Counted from the stretch's first letter, positions 1 to 11,916 are shown. The stretch is DNA of 64,000 nt from Achromobacter aegrifaciens (GCF_902859735.1 NZ_CADIJY010000002.1:372001-436000); one strand, 5' to 3'. Notes: generated by a model from the letters alone, not told the origin. Program-made: numbers and translations.

Positions 1-670
1 CCTCGCCGAGTTCGCCGCGCAACAGGCTGGCGTAGTCCATGGTGGACAGGCAGGCGAAATGCGCGTTGTCCTTGTGCACCGCCAGCCACATCACGCGGAT
101 CGGGGCAGCGGCCTCCGGCGCATAGGCGTGGTAGTCCTCGGCGTCGAAACCCAGGCGGCCGTTGTTGGCGACGAAGCTGGGGTGTCCTTCGATCATCGAG
201 GTTTCGATGGTCTGATAGTCGGCCAGCGCGAGTTCGGGGGCGGGCAGGCAAGCGCGCGTGTGCTTGTAGGCGGCGCCGTGCAGCGTGCTGGCGATTTCGT
301 CCAGATAGATCGGCAGCCGGTCTTCCGGAATGCGCAGCTTGTCGCGGATCTCGATCACGAACTGCAGGGCGTCCAGGGGCGCGGGCGCGCCGGCCGTGGT
401 CCTGGCGATCGATTCCGCGCGGATGCGCCAGTGGCGCATGGCCATCAGTTGCGCGTCGTAGCGGTACTCGACGCGGCCGTCCGCGAGCGCCAGGCGATAG
501 CGGTCGAACCCCGGCGTGTCCGCCGGGCCCAGGCGTTCGGGTTGCAGCAGGCCTTCATGGGTGTACTCGGAGATGGCCTTGCGCACGAGCAGGCGGTTGA
601 CCTTGGCCCAGACTTCCGGCTCCAGATGGCTGGCGACCTGCGCGGGATGAGTGGTGGCATGCGGATTCAT
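1..670 (-). CDS. alcC: Alcaligin siderophore synthetase, N-terminal part (cut by window edge)
   Basis: This is the N-terminal 223 residues of an IucA/IucC-family NIS siderophore synthetase, beginning MNPHATTHPAQ; the rest lies beyond position 1. In Bordetella, AlcC is the ATP-dependent synthetase that joins N-hydroxy-N-succinyl-putrescine units into the macrocyclic siderophore alcaligin in the cytoplasm. The visible part ends in a stretch containing SMIEGHPSFVANNGRLGFD, typical of the substrate-binding N-terminal lobe of this family. The start codon overlaps the alcB stop in an ATGA arrangement, so translation is probably coupled. The identification rests on the family signature plus the exact alcA-alcB-alcC order. 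Confidence 0.88.
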   Translation of the reverse strand, partial: MNPHATTHPAQVASHLEPEVWAKVNRLLVRKAISEYTHEGLLQPERLGPADTPGFDRYRLALADGRVEYRYDAQLMAMRHWRIRAESIARTTAGAPAPLDALQFVIEIRDKLRIPEDRLPIYLDEIASTLHGAAYKHTRACLPAPELALADYQTIETSMIEGHPSFVANNGRLGFDAEDYHAYAPEAAAPIRVMWLAVHKDNAHFACLSTMDYASLLRGELGE

Positions 671-1272
671 GGGGTCGACTCCTGGTATTGGACCTGTTCG
701 AACTGTGTACGTGTGCAGAACGCCAGACTGGCGGTCTTGTCGCGGAATCGGGCCTGGCCTGCATAGGTGAATCCCATGGCCAGATTGAGCGCGTGGATCT
801 TGGCGTTGTTCGCGTCGGGCTCGACCACGATGCGCGCGGCATCCAGCCGGTCGAACATGAAGCGCATCACGAAGGCGAACACCTGCCGGCTGAAGCCGGG
901 AATCCGCAAGCGCGGCGGGCCGATGAAAAGATGCATGCCGAGGTCGCCTGGCCGCACCGCGTAGTGTTCGCCGACTTCGTCGCGGGCGGGGTCGTAGCAC
1001 TCCACCAGAAAGGCTGGCTGTCCCTCATGGCTGCCGAGCCAGGCGCTGGCGTGTCCGCTGCCGCATAGGGCGTCATAGAAGTCGCGCACCTGGTCCTCGC
1101 TGTGCCGCTGCATGGACCAGAAGCGCGCGTAGTCCATGGAAAACCATTGCCGCAGCAGCGCGGCGTGCGCATCCGGAACCAGGGGGCGCAAGGCGAGTCC
1201 CCGGCCCTCGTCGTAATGGTCGCGCGACTGGCGCACGACCTCGCCCAGAAAGGTGGCTGTCATCGTGAGCAT
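667..1272 (-). CDS. alcB: Alcaligin biosynthesis N-acyltransferase (GNAT fold)
   Basis: A protein of about 201 residues of the siderophore GNAT acyltransferase family (IucB/RhbD/AlcB type), which acylates a hydroxylamine, here presumably N-hydroxyputrescine from succinyl-CoA. The acyl-CoA-binding motif region contains EPDANNAKIHALN followed by MGF, the family signature. I chose the ATG at 1272 (MLTMTATF) because a GGGGAG ribosome site sits five bases upstream; a longer reading would need a TTG start. It follows alcA with an 18-base gap and overlaps the start of alcC by four bases, so it is the middle gene of the operon. Confidence 0.87.
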   Translation of the reverse strand: MLTMTATFLGEVVRQSRDHYDEGRGLALRPLVPDAHAALLRQWFSMDYARFWSMQRHSEDQVRDFYDALCGSGHASAWLGSHEGQPAFLVECYDPARDEVGEHYAVRPGDLGMHLFIGPPRLRIPGFSRQVFAFVMRFMFDRLDAARIVVEPDANNAKIHALNLAMGFTYAGQARFRDKTASLAFCTRTQFEQVQYQESTP

Positions 1273-1289
1273 GCTGGCTCCCCGCAAGA

Positions 1290-2657
1290 TCAGATGGTGG
1301 CGGCCCGATGGCCGTCCATCATGGGCATCGGCTCCGGCATGCCGAGGCGGTGCGCCAGTACGCCGTTCGCCGGCGGGCGGAAGTCCTGCAGTGCGGTGCG
1401 AGGCTCGATGGCGTAGTGCTCCACGCCGGTCAGGTCGCGCAGTATCTGCGAATTGCGGTAGCAGCAGAATCCCAGGTCGGGATTCGTGACGCCATGGCTG
1501 AGCAGCCCGGTGTTCTGCACGAAGATCTCCGTGCCGGCGCGGTCCACGGCGTAGTTGTGGGCGATGCGGTAGCCGCCGTTTTCATCCCAGGCGATCCGGT
1601 CGCTGATGGGGTTGACGCAGGCGGGGATGCGCGGGGCGTAGCCGGTGGCCAGCACCAGGCCGTCCGTCACGTGCTTGAACGGTTGGCCGGTGTCAACGTG
1701 CATGAAGTCCAGATGGTAGCGGCCCGTGGCGCGCTCATGCCGGCTGGCGCGCAGTTCCGCGCTGGTGAGCAGCGTGTAGCGGCGGTCGCCTGCGCGGATC
1801 TTCTCGTCCAGGAGGTCGTATATCTGATTGATCAGCGAGGCGTTGATGCCCTTGTACAGGCTGCTTTGCTGGCGCAGCATCTCGCGCCGCCGGGCTTCGG
1901 GCAGGTCGTGGAAATAGTCGGTGTAGTCGGGAGAGATCAGCTCCAGCGTGAGCTTGGTGTTCTCCATCTGGAAGAAGCGGGGCGAGCGGGTGATCCAGGT
2001 CAGGCTGTAGGCGTGCTTGGCGCTGTCGCGCAGCAGGTCGTGGAACACTTCGGCCGCGCTCTGTCCGCTGCCGACGATGGTGATGCCCTGCCTGCGCTGC
2101 AGCTGGGGCTTGTGGCGCAAGTAGTCCGCGCTGTGGATGTAGGGCGCGGTGCGCGGATCGCAGCATTCAGGCAGCTGGGGTTGCGTGCCCAGTCCCAACA
2201 CCAGCTTGCGGCAGCGGACCATGAAGCGTTCGCCACTGACGGCATGCTGGCCGGTCACCAGGTAGGCGCGGCTGTCTGGATCGTGCAGCACGCTCTGCAC
2301 GTCGTGATTGAAGCGCAGGTTCGGCAGGCGGGCCGCGACCCATTTGCAGTAGCGGTTGTACTCGGCCCGGTTCAGGTAGTGGTTTTCGCGCATGTAATAG
2401 GAATAGATGCGCCCGGTCTGCTTGCAGTAATTCAGATAGCTGTATTCGCTACGCGGGTCCGCCAGGCTCACGAGGTCCGCCAGAAAGGGGTTCTGCAAGG
2501 TGGAGTCCTCGATCAGCATTCCGGGGTGCCAATCGAAGCCTGGCTTCTTGTCCAGGAAAACCGCGCGCACGCGGGACAAGGGCGCGGCCAGGCAGGCGAG
2601 ACTGAGGTTGAACGGGCCAAGACCGATGGCGGCGAAGTCATGGATTTCACGGTTCAT
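1290..2657 (-). CDS. alcA: Alcaligin biosynthesis N-hydroxylase (putrescine/ornithine monooxygenase family)
   Basis: A 455-residue flavin-dependent N-monooxygenase of the IucD/PvdA/AlcA family. It hydroxylates the primary amine (putrescine in the alcaligin pathway) using FAD, NADPH and oxygen. Visible motifs are the FAD-binding GLGPFNLSLA near residue 12, the NADPH-binding GSGQSAAE in the middle, and the C-terminal LATGY motif. The ATG at 2657 (MNREIHDF) is preferred over one 30 bases upstream because the FAD motif normally starts about ten residues in. It is the first gene of the siderophore operon, directly behind a Fur box, so iron repression is expected. Confidence 0.9.
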   Translation of the reverse strand: MNREIHDFAAIGLGPFNLSLACLAAPLSRVRAVFLDKKPGFDWHPGMLIEDSTLQNPFLADLVSLADPRSEYSYLNYCKQTGRIYSYYMRENHYLNRAEYNRYCKWVAARLPNLRFNHDVQSVLHDPDSRAYLVTGQHAVSGERFMVRCRKLVLGLGTQPQLPECCDPRTAPYIHSADYLRHKPQLQRRQGITIVGSGQSAAEVFHDLLRDSAKHAYSLTWITRSPRFFQMENTKLTLELISPDYTDYFHDLPEARRREMLRQQSSLYKGINASLINQIYDLLDEKIRAGDRRYTLLTSAELRASRHERATGRYHLDFMHVDTGQPFKHVTDGLVLATGYAPRIPACVNPISDRIAWDENGGYRIAHNYAVDRAGTEIFVQNTGLLSHGVTNPDLGFCCYRNSQILRDLTGVEHYAIEPRTALQDFRPPANGVLAHRLGMPEPMPMMDGHRAATI

Positions 2658-2709
2658 ATGGGATCTGCCTTTTGCCGGAGCCGGCATTGCGTGAACATGA
2701 TTCTCTTCT

Positions 2710-2728
2710 GGGGATGATTATCATTTTC
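2710..2728 (-). promoter_or_regulatory. Fur box of the alc operon
   Basis: On the minus strand GAAAATGATAATCATCCCC matches the 19-base Fur consensus GATAATGATAATCATTATC at 15 positions. It ends 53 bases before the alcA start, a usual place for promoter-overlapping iron repression. The surrounding stretch is clearly AT-richer than its neighbours. Confidence 0.85.
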
Positions 2729-2831
2729 AATATGATCACTCTAGCAAATGCCGATTTATTGCGGTGTCTTGCCTGTGTGTTGCAGGCGGCACCCATATGC
2801 AGCGTGGCGTATCGCATAGGGAGCCTCATCG

Positions 2832-3338
<507 letters not shown>

Positions 3339-3349
3339 GATCGATACCC

Positions 3350-3976
3350 ATGCCGACCATTACGTCTGAACCAGGGCCGCTGTTCACGCTGCGCGGCATC
3401 TACAGCGAACGCCTCTCTCCCGTCAGCCTGGATCTCGCCGCGGGCGAGTGCGCAGCCATCATGGGTCCTTCGGGCTCAGGCAAATCCCTGTTGCTGCGCC
3501 AGGCCGCCGATCTGGACCCCGGGCATGGCGAGGCCTTGCTGGATGGCCGGCCGCGCTCGGGCATGCGGGGCTACGAATGGCGCCGGCAGGTCATGTACTG
3601 CCAGGCCGAGGCCGGCTGGTGGGACGACCTGGTCGCGCGGCATTTCACGGACCGCGCCCGGGCCTTGGCCATCATGCAACGCCTGGGGCTGTCCGCGGAC
3701 AAGCTGGACGCCTTGGTGCATGAACTGTCCACGGGCGAACGCCAGCGCCTGGGCCTGGTGCGCGCATTGGCGCTGGCGCCGCGCGTGCTGCTGCTGGACG
3801 AGCCGACCGCGGCGCTGGACCAGGCGGCCACGGACCAGGTCGAAGCGGAGCTGCGGCGCTACCTGGAGGGCGGGGCGGGGATCCTGATGGTGACCCATAG
3901 TCCAGCCCAGGCCGAACGGCTTGCGCGGCGTTCCTGGCGCATGGAACAAGGCAGGTTGGAGCCGCTATGGACGTGA
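3350..3976 (+). CDS. fetA: ABC transporter ATPase, FetA (YbbL) type, iron export
   Basis: A 208-residue ABC ATPase with Walker A GPSGSGKS (residues 39-46), signature LSTGERQR (126-133) and Walker B VLLLDEP (D150/E151). It is short, without a C-terminal regulatory extension, as usual for the FetA/YbbL family. It overlaps the following UPF0014 permease by ten bases, the standard fetA-fetB arrangement. In E. coli FetAB exports iron and improves resistance to oxidative stress; that role is inferred here from family and pairing. It lies close to the alcaligin operon but is transcribed away from it. Confidence 0.82.
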   Translation: MPTITSEPGPLFTLRGIYSERLSPVSLDLAAGECAAIMGPSGSGKSLLLRQAADLDPGHGEALLDGRPRSGMRGYEWRRQVMYCQAEAGWWDDLVARHFTDRARALAIMQRLGLSADKLDALVHELSTGERQRLGLVRALALAPRVLLLDEPTAALDQAATDQVEAELRRYLEGGAGILMVTHSPAQAERLARRSWRMEQGRLEPLWT

Positions 3977-4764
3977 TCAAGCTGCAGGCCTCGGACCTGG
4001 CCATAGCCTCGCTGCTGGTGCTGCTCAGCGCCGGCATTTCCTTCGCCTTGCGCCTGAACCTGCAGCGACAGGTACTGTGGGCCGCGCTGCGCACCGTGGT
4101 GCAGCTGCTGCTGGTCGGCCACATTCTGCGCATCGTGTTCGCGCACGCCGCCCCCTGGCTGACGGCGCTGGTGGTGGCGGTGATGATGGCGCTGGCGGCC
4201 AGGGAGGTCGCCGCGCGCCCGAAGGCCAGGCTGACGCAACGCGGAAACGGCTGGGTCGGCGCGATGGCGGTGGCGGGGACCACGGTCATCACGGTGCTGT
4301 TCATCCTGAACACGGCGCTGCGTCCGGACCCCTGGTACGACCCGCGCTACACCATCGCGCTGATCGGCATCGTGTTGGGCAGCGTGCTCAACGCCGCCAG
4401 CCTGGCGCTGGACGGGGTGCTGTCCGGCGCTCGCCGGGAAAAGCTGGCGATCGAGGCGAGGCTGGCGCTGGGCGCGACCGTGCACGAGGCATTTTCGTCC
4501 TTGCTGCGCGAATCGGTGCGGCGCGGCATCGTGCCCAGCATTAACCAGATGTCGGCCGCCGGCATCATCACGCTGCCGGGCATCATGACCGGGCAGATCA
4601 TCGCCGGCATGGATCCGATCGAGGCCGCCAAGTACCAGATCCTGCTGATGTTCCTGCTGTGCGGCGCCAGCGGCATGGCGGCGATCGCCGCAGCCTACGG
4701 CGCCATGCGCCGCCTGACCGACGAGCGCGGGCGGCTCAGGCTGGACAGGCTGCATCCGTCCTAG
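3967..4764 (+). CDS. fetB: Iron export permease, FetB (UPF0014) family
   Basis: A 265-residue very hydrophobic inner-membrane protein of the UPF0014/FetB family, with about seven predicted membrane segments. The segment with RTVVQLLLVGHIL and the central run NQMSAAGIITLPGIMTGQI are characteristic of the family. It starts inside the last codons of fetA, so the two are translationally coupled and form one half-transporter pair. The family includes bacterial iron exporters and plant ALS3/STAR2; metal specificity here is inferred. Confidence 0.85.
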   Translation: MDVIKLQASDLAIASLLVLLSAGISFALRLNLQRQVLWAALRTVVQLLLVGHILRIVFAHAAPWLTALVVAVMMALAAREVAARPKARLTQRGNGWVGAMAVAGTTVITVLFILNTALRPDPWYDPRYTIALIGIVLGSVLNAASLALDGVLSGARREKLAIEARLALGATVHEAFSSLLRESVRRGIVPSINQMSAAGIITLPGIMTGQIIAGMDPIEAAKYQILLMFLLCGASGMAAIAAAYGAMRRLTDERGRLRLDRLHPS

Positions 4765-4953
4765 GAAGCGGCGGCTTTTCCGGAAATTTCATGAAAGCTT
4801 GACGCGCGCTTGGCGATACTGCGCGAAATCTTGCATTTTTCTGAACCTTTTCCGGATCCCCATGCCTTTTGCTTCCCATTCCGCAGCGCCCCCGCAGCAG
4901 CTTGCTTCCGCTCAGCGCCGCCTCTCTGAGCGCGCCGTGCCGGAGCGCCGGGC

Positions 4954-6564
4954 ATGAGCGTTTCCATGACCGCATCGATGGCGCCTGCGGCGCGCCGCGC
5001 TGCCTTTCCAGGCTGGCTGGTGCTGGCGTGCCTGGCTCTCTGGCTGGGCGCGCTGGCCTGGGCCCGCTGGCTGACCTTGCCCGACGAAGGCCGTTACGCC
5101 GGAGTGGCCTGGGAGATGTTGCGCAGCGGCTCGCCCATGGTGCCGCTGCTTGACGGCATGCCGTACTTCCACAAGCCGCCGCTGTATTACTGGCTGGCCC
5201 AAATCAGCTATGTGCTGTTCGGCGTGCACGAATTCAGTGCGCGGCTGCCTTCGCTGCTGGGCGCCTGGAGCGCGGGCGCCGGGCTCTATGCCTTCGTGGC
5301 GCGCTACCGCAATGCCGCGCAAGCGCGTTGGGCCGTGGTGATCCTGGGCATGATGCCGCTGTTCTTCGGCGCCGCCCAGTTCGCCAATATGGACATGCTG
5401 GTGGCCAGCATGATCACGCTGTGCGTGCTGGCAGCCGCCGACACCGTCTTGCGCCGCGCCGCGGGGCGCCCGTTCCGCGCGATGTCGGTGGCCACGGGCG
5501 TGCTGGCTGCGCTGGCGGTGCTGGCCAAGGGACTGATCGGAGTGGCGCTGCCCGGCGCCATCGTGCTGGCCTGGCTGCTGCTGCGCCGCGACTGGCCCGG
5601 CGTGCGCGCCTTGCTGTGGGTGCCAGCCTTGCTGGCGTTCGCGGCAGTGGCGGTGCCGTGGTTCTGGCTGATGGAGCTGCGCTATCCCGGCTTCTACCAG
5701 TACTTCTTCGTCTACCAGCAGTTCGAGCGTTTTTCGCAGGGAGGCTTCAACAACGCGCAGCCGTTCTGGTTCTACCTGCCCATCGTGGCGGGGTTGGCGC
5801 TGCCGTGGTCGATTTGGGGCGCGTCGGTCTTCAGGCCGTCTTACTGGCGCGAGACCGATCCGCAGGGCCTGCGCCGCCTGGCGGCGATCTGGATGGCGGT
5901 CGTGATCGTGTTCTTTTCCATCCCGCATTCCAAGCTGATCGGCTATGTGCTGCCGGTGTTTCCGCCGCTGGCGTTCCTGGTCAGCGAGCGTATCGCGCCT
6001 GCCTGGGCGGCGGGCAAGCGCAGGGGCGTCTGGATCGCCGCCGCGGTGTCGGCCGTGATCTGCCTGGCCGCGGTCATCGTCGGGGCATCGAATCCGCGCG
6101 GCAGCGCGGGGCCGCAGGCGCGGGAACTGCGCGGCGAAATGCAGCCGCAAGACATACAGGTCGCGCTGCATGCCTTGCCCTTCGACCTGGGTTTCTATAC
6201 CCAGGCCCGCGAGCCCGCCTGGATCGTCGACGACTGGCGGAACCCCGATATCCCCAAGCGGGACAACTGGCGCAAGGAGCTGTACGACGCGGCGCAATTC
6301 GATCCGGCCACGGGCAAGCGCGTGCTGATCGACGACCAGGACTTGCGTCTGCGCATGTGCGAGGCCGCCGACGGGGCGCGTTTCTGGATCTGGGGCCAGA
6401 AGGAGGACGGCGGACGATATCCCGTACTCAACGGCGTGGCCGCGCGGCTTGCAAGCGAGAAGCGGAGTATTTGGCGCATCGACGTGGACGCGGCGTTCCG
6501 CCAGCGTGCGTGCGCCGGTCTGCCGTCCGCCAATCCGACCCCAATGCCGCAGCCCGGGCCCTGA
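4954..6564 (+). CDS. ArnT-like polyprenyl-phosphate-sugar glycosyltransferase
   Basis: A 536-residue integral membrane protein of the ArnT/PMT superfamily. After the first membrane helix comes the LPDEGRYAG loop (D44, E45), the acidic motif that holds the catalytic metal in ArnT. HKPPLYYW, conserved in bacterial members, follows. About ten or more membrane helices precede a soluble C-terminal part of about 170 residues. ArnT relatives transfer a sugar from undecaprenyl phosphate to lipid A at the periplasmic face; Bordetella LgmB adds glucosamine this way. The acceptor and sugar here are unknown. It stands alone, ahead of a strong terminator and convergent with icd. Confidence 0.75.
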   Translation: MSVSMTASMAPAARRAAFPGWLVLACLALWLGALAWARWLTLPDEGRYAGVAWEMLRSGSPMVPLLDGMPYFHKPPLYYWLAQISYVLFGVHEFSARLPSLLGAWSAGAGLYAFVARYRNAAQARWAVVILGMMPLFFGAAQFANMDMLVASMITLCVLAAADTVLRRAAGRPFRAMSVATGVLAALAVLAKGLIGVALPGAIVLAWLLLRRDWPGVRALLWVPALLAFAAVAVPWFWLMELRYPGFYQYFFVYQQFERFSQGGFNNAQPFWFYLPIVAGLALPWSIWGASVFRPSYWRETDPQGLRRLAAIWMAVVIVFFSIPHSKLIGYVLPVFPPLAFLVSERIAPAWAAGKRRGVWIAAAVSAVICLAAVIVGASNPRGSAGPQARELRGEMQPQDIQVALHALPFDLGFYTQAREPAWIVDDWRNPDIPKRDNWRKELYDAAQFDPATGKRVLIDDQDLRLRMCEAADGARFWIWGQKEDGGRYPVLNGVAARLASEKRSIWRIDVDAAFRQRACAGLPSANPTPMPQPGP

Positions 6565-6577
6565 ATCCGAGCGCATG

Positions 6578-6613
6578 AAAAAAGGCCGGCTGCCCGAGGG
6601 CTGCCGGCCTTTT
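6578..6613. terminator. Bidirectional intrinsic terminator between glycosyltransferase gene and icd
   Basis: A hairpin with AAAAGGCCGGC and GCCGGCCTTTT arms, extended inward by GCCC/GGGC after one mismatch, has A-rich and T-rich flanks. It can therefore terminate transcription from both sides. It lies just after one gene's stop and just before the stop of the convergent icd gene. Confidence 0.85.
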
Positions 6614-6638
6614 ACTTGCCGCTATGCGCGGCAGGCGC

Positions 6639-9228
<2,590 letters not shown>

Positions 9229-9291
9229 ATGAATTTCCGCGCCGTCCGCATTTCGCTGATTATTACCATCATTCCTGGAATGGTGGGTTAG
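9229..9291 (+). CDS. ilvA leader peptide (attenuation), 20 residues, isoleucine-rich
   Basis: The short frame reads MNFRAVRISLIITIIPGMVG and stops at TAG. Five of twenty residues are isoleucine, four of them within five codons (9259-9273), plus one threonine, one leucine and two valines. A GGAGG lies at 9211-9215, somewhat far (13 bases) from the ATG. The frame is followed within about 25 bases by an intrinsic terminator and then by ilvA. This is the architecture of a ribosome-mediated attenuator: ribosome stalling at Ile codons under isoleucine starvation would favour read-through. The peptide itself need not have any function. Confidence 0.8.
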   Translation: MNFRAVRISLIITIIPGMVG

Positions 9292-9316
9292 CGCGCGACC
9301 GCAACAGTCACAGCCA

Positions 9317-9340
9317 CCCGCCCCACGAGGCGGGTTTTTT
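9317..9340 (+). terminator. Attenuator terminator upstream of ilvA
   Basis: A CCCGCC stem (9317-9322) pairs with GGCGGG (9329-9334) across a six-base loop and is followed by six T residues. A competing pairing exists: GGTGGGT at 9282-9288, in the last codons of the leader peptide, can pair with ACCCGCC at 9316-9322 over seven positions with one G-U. Forming it would destroy the terminator. These are the two mutually exclusive structures expected of an attenuator. Confidence 0.82.
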
Positions 9341-9383
9341 GTGGCCGCCTCTGCCGGGCAAGCACACCGAAGCAGAGAGCCAG

Positions 9384-10970
9384 ATGCACCACACCCCGCA
9401 AGCCAGCCAGCAAACCGCCACGCCGACCGCATTCCAGGACGGCCGGGCCACGCCGATGGAATACCTGAGGCAGATCCTGACCGCCCGCATTTACGACATC
9501 GCCCGCGAAACCGAGCTGGACCGCGCCCGCGGCCTGTCGGCCCGGCTGGGCAATCCGGTCTACTTCAAACGCGAGGACAATCAACCGGTCTTCTCCTTCA
9601 AGGTGCGCGGCGCCTACAACAAGATGCGCAATACGCCGCAGGCCGCGCTGGATCGCGGCGTGATCACGGCGTCCGCCGGCAACCATGCGCAGGGCGTGGC
9701 GATCTCGGCGGCCAGGATGGGTGTGCGCGCCATCATCGTGGTGCCGCAGACCACGCCGCAGGTGAAGGTGGATGCGGTCAAGGCGCATGGCGGCCCCACG
9801 GTGACGGTGGTGCAGGCGGGCGATTCGTATAGCGATGCCTACGGCCACGCCCAGAAGCTGGCCAGCGCGCAGGACCTGACCTTCATCCCGGCCTTTGACG
9901 ATCCCTATGTGATCGCCGGCCAGGGCACGGTGGGCATGGAAATCCTGCGCCAGCACGCGGGCCCCTTGCATGCTGTCTTCGTGCCGATCGGCGGCGGCGG
10001 GCTGGCCGCGGGCGTGGCGACCTACATCAAGGCGGTGGATCCGGGCGTCAAGGTCATCGGCGTGCAGACCGAGGATTCCTGCGCCATGTCGCTGTCCATG
10101 CAGGTGGGCGAGCGGGTCAACCTGCCCGAGGTGGGCCTGTTCTCGGACGGCACGGCGGTCAAGCTGGTGGGCGAGGAGACCTTCCGCCTGTGCCGTGAAC
10201 ACCTGGACGAGATCATCCTGGTGGATACGGACGCGGTCTGCGCGGCGATCAAGGACGTATTCCTGGACACGCGCAGCGTGTTGGAGCCGGCCGGCGCGCT
10301 GGCGGTGGCCGGGCTGAAGAAGTACGTGGAACGCGAAGGCGTGCAAGGCCTGCCCATGGTGGCGGTGACCTCGGGTGCGAACATGAACTTCGACCGCCTG
10401 CGCTTCGTGGCGGACCGCGCCGAGGTCGGCGAAGCCCGCGAGGCGGTCTTTGCCGTGACGGTGCCGGAAGAGCGCGGCAGCTTCCGCCGCTTCTGCAGCG
10501 TGATCGGCCAGCGCAGCGTGACGGAATTCAACTACCGCATCGCCGATGCGCGTACCGCTCACATCTTCGTCAGCATGCAGATCTCGCGGCGCGGCGACGC
10601 CGCGGAAATCATGACGGCGCTGCAGGAGCAGGGTTTCTCCGTCGGCGACCTGAGCAACAACGAAGTGTCCAAGCAGCACATCCGCTACATGGTGGGCGGC
10701 CGCTCGCCGCTGGCAGCCGGCGAGCGCCTGTTCCGCTTCGAGTTTCCTGAGCGTCCCGGCGCCCTGATGAAGTTCCTGTCCGAGATGGCGCCCAACTGGA
10801 ACATCAGCCTGTTCCACTACCGCAACCAGGGCACGGAGTTCAGCTCGGCGCTGGTCGGCATCCAGGCTCCCTTGGCGGACAGCGCCGCGCTGGACGCATT
10901 CCTGCGGCAGTTGGGCTACGCCCATACCGAAGAAACCGCCAACGAGGCCTATCGCCAGTTCCTGATCTGA
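9384..10970 (+). CDS. ilvA: Threonine ammonia-lyase, biosynthetic (two ACT-like domains)
   Basis: A 528-residue PLP enzyme that deaminates threonine to 2-oxobutyrate, the first committed step of isoleucine synthesis. The catalytic domain has the PLP lysine K73 in FSFKVRGAYNK and a glycine-rich phosphate loop in PIGGGGLAAG. The C-terminal 190 residues form the ACT-like pair that gives isoleucine feedback inhibition, seen as PEERGSFRRFCSVIG and FPERPGALMKFLSEM. Length matches the long E. coli-type enzyme. The start at 9384 is the first ATG after the attenuator. The isoleucine-rich leader just upstream implies control by isoleucine supply. Confidence 0.94.
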   Translation: MHHTPQASQQTATPTAFQDGRATPMEYLRQILTARIYDIARETELDRARGLSARLGNPVYFKREDNQPVFSFKVRGAYNKMRNTPQAALDRGVITASAGNHAQGVAISAARMGVRAIIVVPQTTPQVKVDAVKAHGGPTVTVVQAGDSYSDAYGHAQKLASAQDLTFIPAFDDPYVIAGQGTVGMEILRQHAGPLHAVFVPIGGGGLAAGVATYIKAVDPGVKVIGVQTEDSCAMSLSMQVGERVNLPEVGLFSDGTAVKLVGEETFRLCREHLDEIILVDTDAVCAAIKDVFLDTRSVLEPAGALAVAGLKKYVEREGVQGLPMVAVTSGANMNFDRLRFVADRAEVGEAREAVFAVTVPEERGSFRRFCSVIGQRSVTEFNYRIADARTAHIFVSMQISRRGDAAEIMTALQEQGFSVGDLSNNEVSKQHIRYMVGGRSPLAAGERLFRFEFPERPGALMKFLSEMAPNWNISLFHYRNQGTEFSSALVGIQAPLADSAALDAFLRQLGYAHTEETANEAYRQFLI

Positions 10971-10980
10971 GCGGGCGAGA

Positions 10981-11916
10981 TCAACCCGGCGCGCAGCCAG
11001 GCTTGCGCGGCAGGGCCACGCCCGGCTGCAGGCGCAGCGCGGCGCGCCCCTGCGCCGCCTGCGTCAGCTGCAGGGTGGCGGCGCGCCAGGCCGGCACGTC
11101 GTCGAAGGCCACGTCGGGCGCGGCCGACGTCTTGGATAGCGCGTCCGGCCGGTCGAACTGGATCGCGGGCAGGCGCAGGCAAGGGTCCTTGAAATCCAGG
11201 CGGGCCAGTTCGCGCCCGTCGCTCATGCGCACCGCGCGGAACGCCACCGGAGTGTCCACGAACTTGGTGATGGCCGGCACGATCTGCAGATAGCCATCGG
11301 CATCCTTGACCCGCTTGGTGGGCTCGATCTCGATCACGTCCCTGCCTGGCGGCACGGCCAGGTAGGCCACGCCGTCGGCCACGTCCAGCAGCTTGCCCGG
11401 GCCCAGGTTCAGGGCGGCAAGCGGCGCGTGGCGGATCATCACGGTTTCGTTCCAGGAAGTCTGGACGCGTGTCCAGCCGGGCAGGCGCGCGTCTTCGAAG
11501 CGGGTCGTGGAGATGCGGTCGCGCTCGGGCTTGGCGGACAAGGCCAGGCGCTCGACCCGCAGCGCGCCGTTGGCCACGCGCAGTTGCGCCAGCACGGTAT
11601 TGGCGCTGGAACTGGTGAAGTAGGCCAGCACGGCGTCCGTTTCCAAGGCCTTGGCGGTGGACGCGCAAAAGAAGGCGCGGGCCTCGATGCGCTGGCCATC
11701 GGGATAGAGCAGGGCGCCGACGTCCTTGCCGCAAAGCGGCTGGCCCCGGTAGGTGATGGTGGTGGCGCGGGTGGTCTGCCGCTGGCCGGTGTTCCAGTCG
11801 CTGCGGCTGCCGGTGGCGGCTTCGACCACCAGTCCATGGTTGTCGTAGACCACGTCTGCGCCCGCGGGCGCGGCAAGCATGCTGAGCAGAAACGCGAGGC
11901 TGCGTCGACGCGCCAT
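10981..11916 (-). CDS. Exported protein of unknown function
   Basis: A 311-residue protein with a clear signal peptide (MARRRSLAFLLSMLAAPAGA, cleavage after AGA). The mature part is rich in beta-strand-like segments and contains three cysteines (LCGKD, FFCAS and KDPC), plus a fourth near the C-terminus (KPGCAPG), so disulfides in the periplasm are possible. I recognise no domain. It is convergent with ilvA, ending ten bases from it, and sits downstream of kdgD on the same strand. A TATATATA run at 11948-11955 just upstream could be part of its own promoter. Confidence 0.65.
   Translation of the reverse strand: MARRRSLAFLLSMLAAPAGADVVYDNHGLVVEAATGSRSDWNTGQRQTTRATTITYRGQPLCGKDVGALLYPDGQRIEARAFFCASTAKALETDAVLAYFTSSSANTVLAQLRVANGALRVERLALSAKPERDRISTTRFEDARLPGWTRVQTSWNETVMIRHAPLAALNLGPGKLLDVADGVAYLAVPPGRDVIEIEPTKRVKDADGYLQIVPAITKFVDTPVAFRAVRMSDGRELARLDFKDPCLRLPAIQFDRPDALSKTSAAPDVAFDDVPAWRAATLQLTQAAQGRAALRLQPGVALPRKPGCAPG

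Noticed and set aside
1308-2717. 469-codon open frame on the plus strand across alcA
   Set aside because: It is the antisense shadow of alcA in GC-rich DNA; the translation is low-complexity and alcA has clear family motifs.
4912-6576. 554-codon minus-strand frame over the glycosyltransferase gene
   Set aside because: Arg/Gln/His-rich shadow; the plus-strand protein has a coherent membrane topology and the DEGRYA motif.
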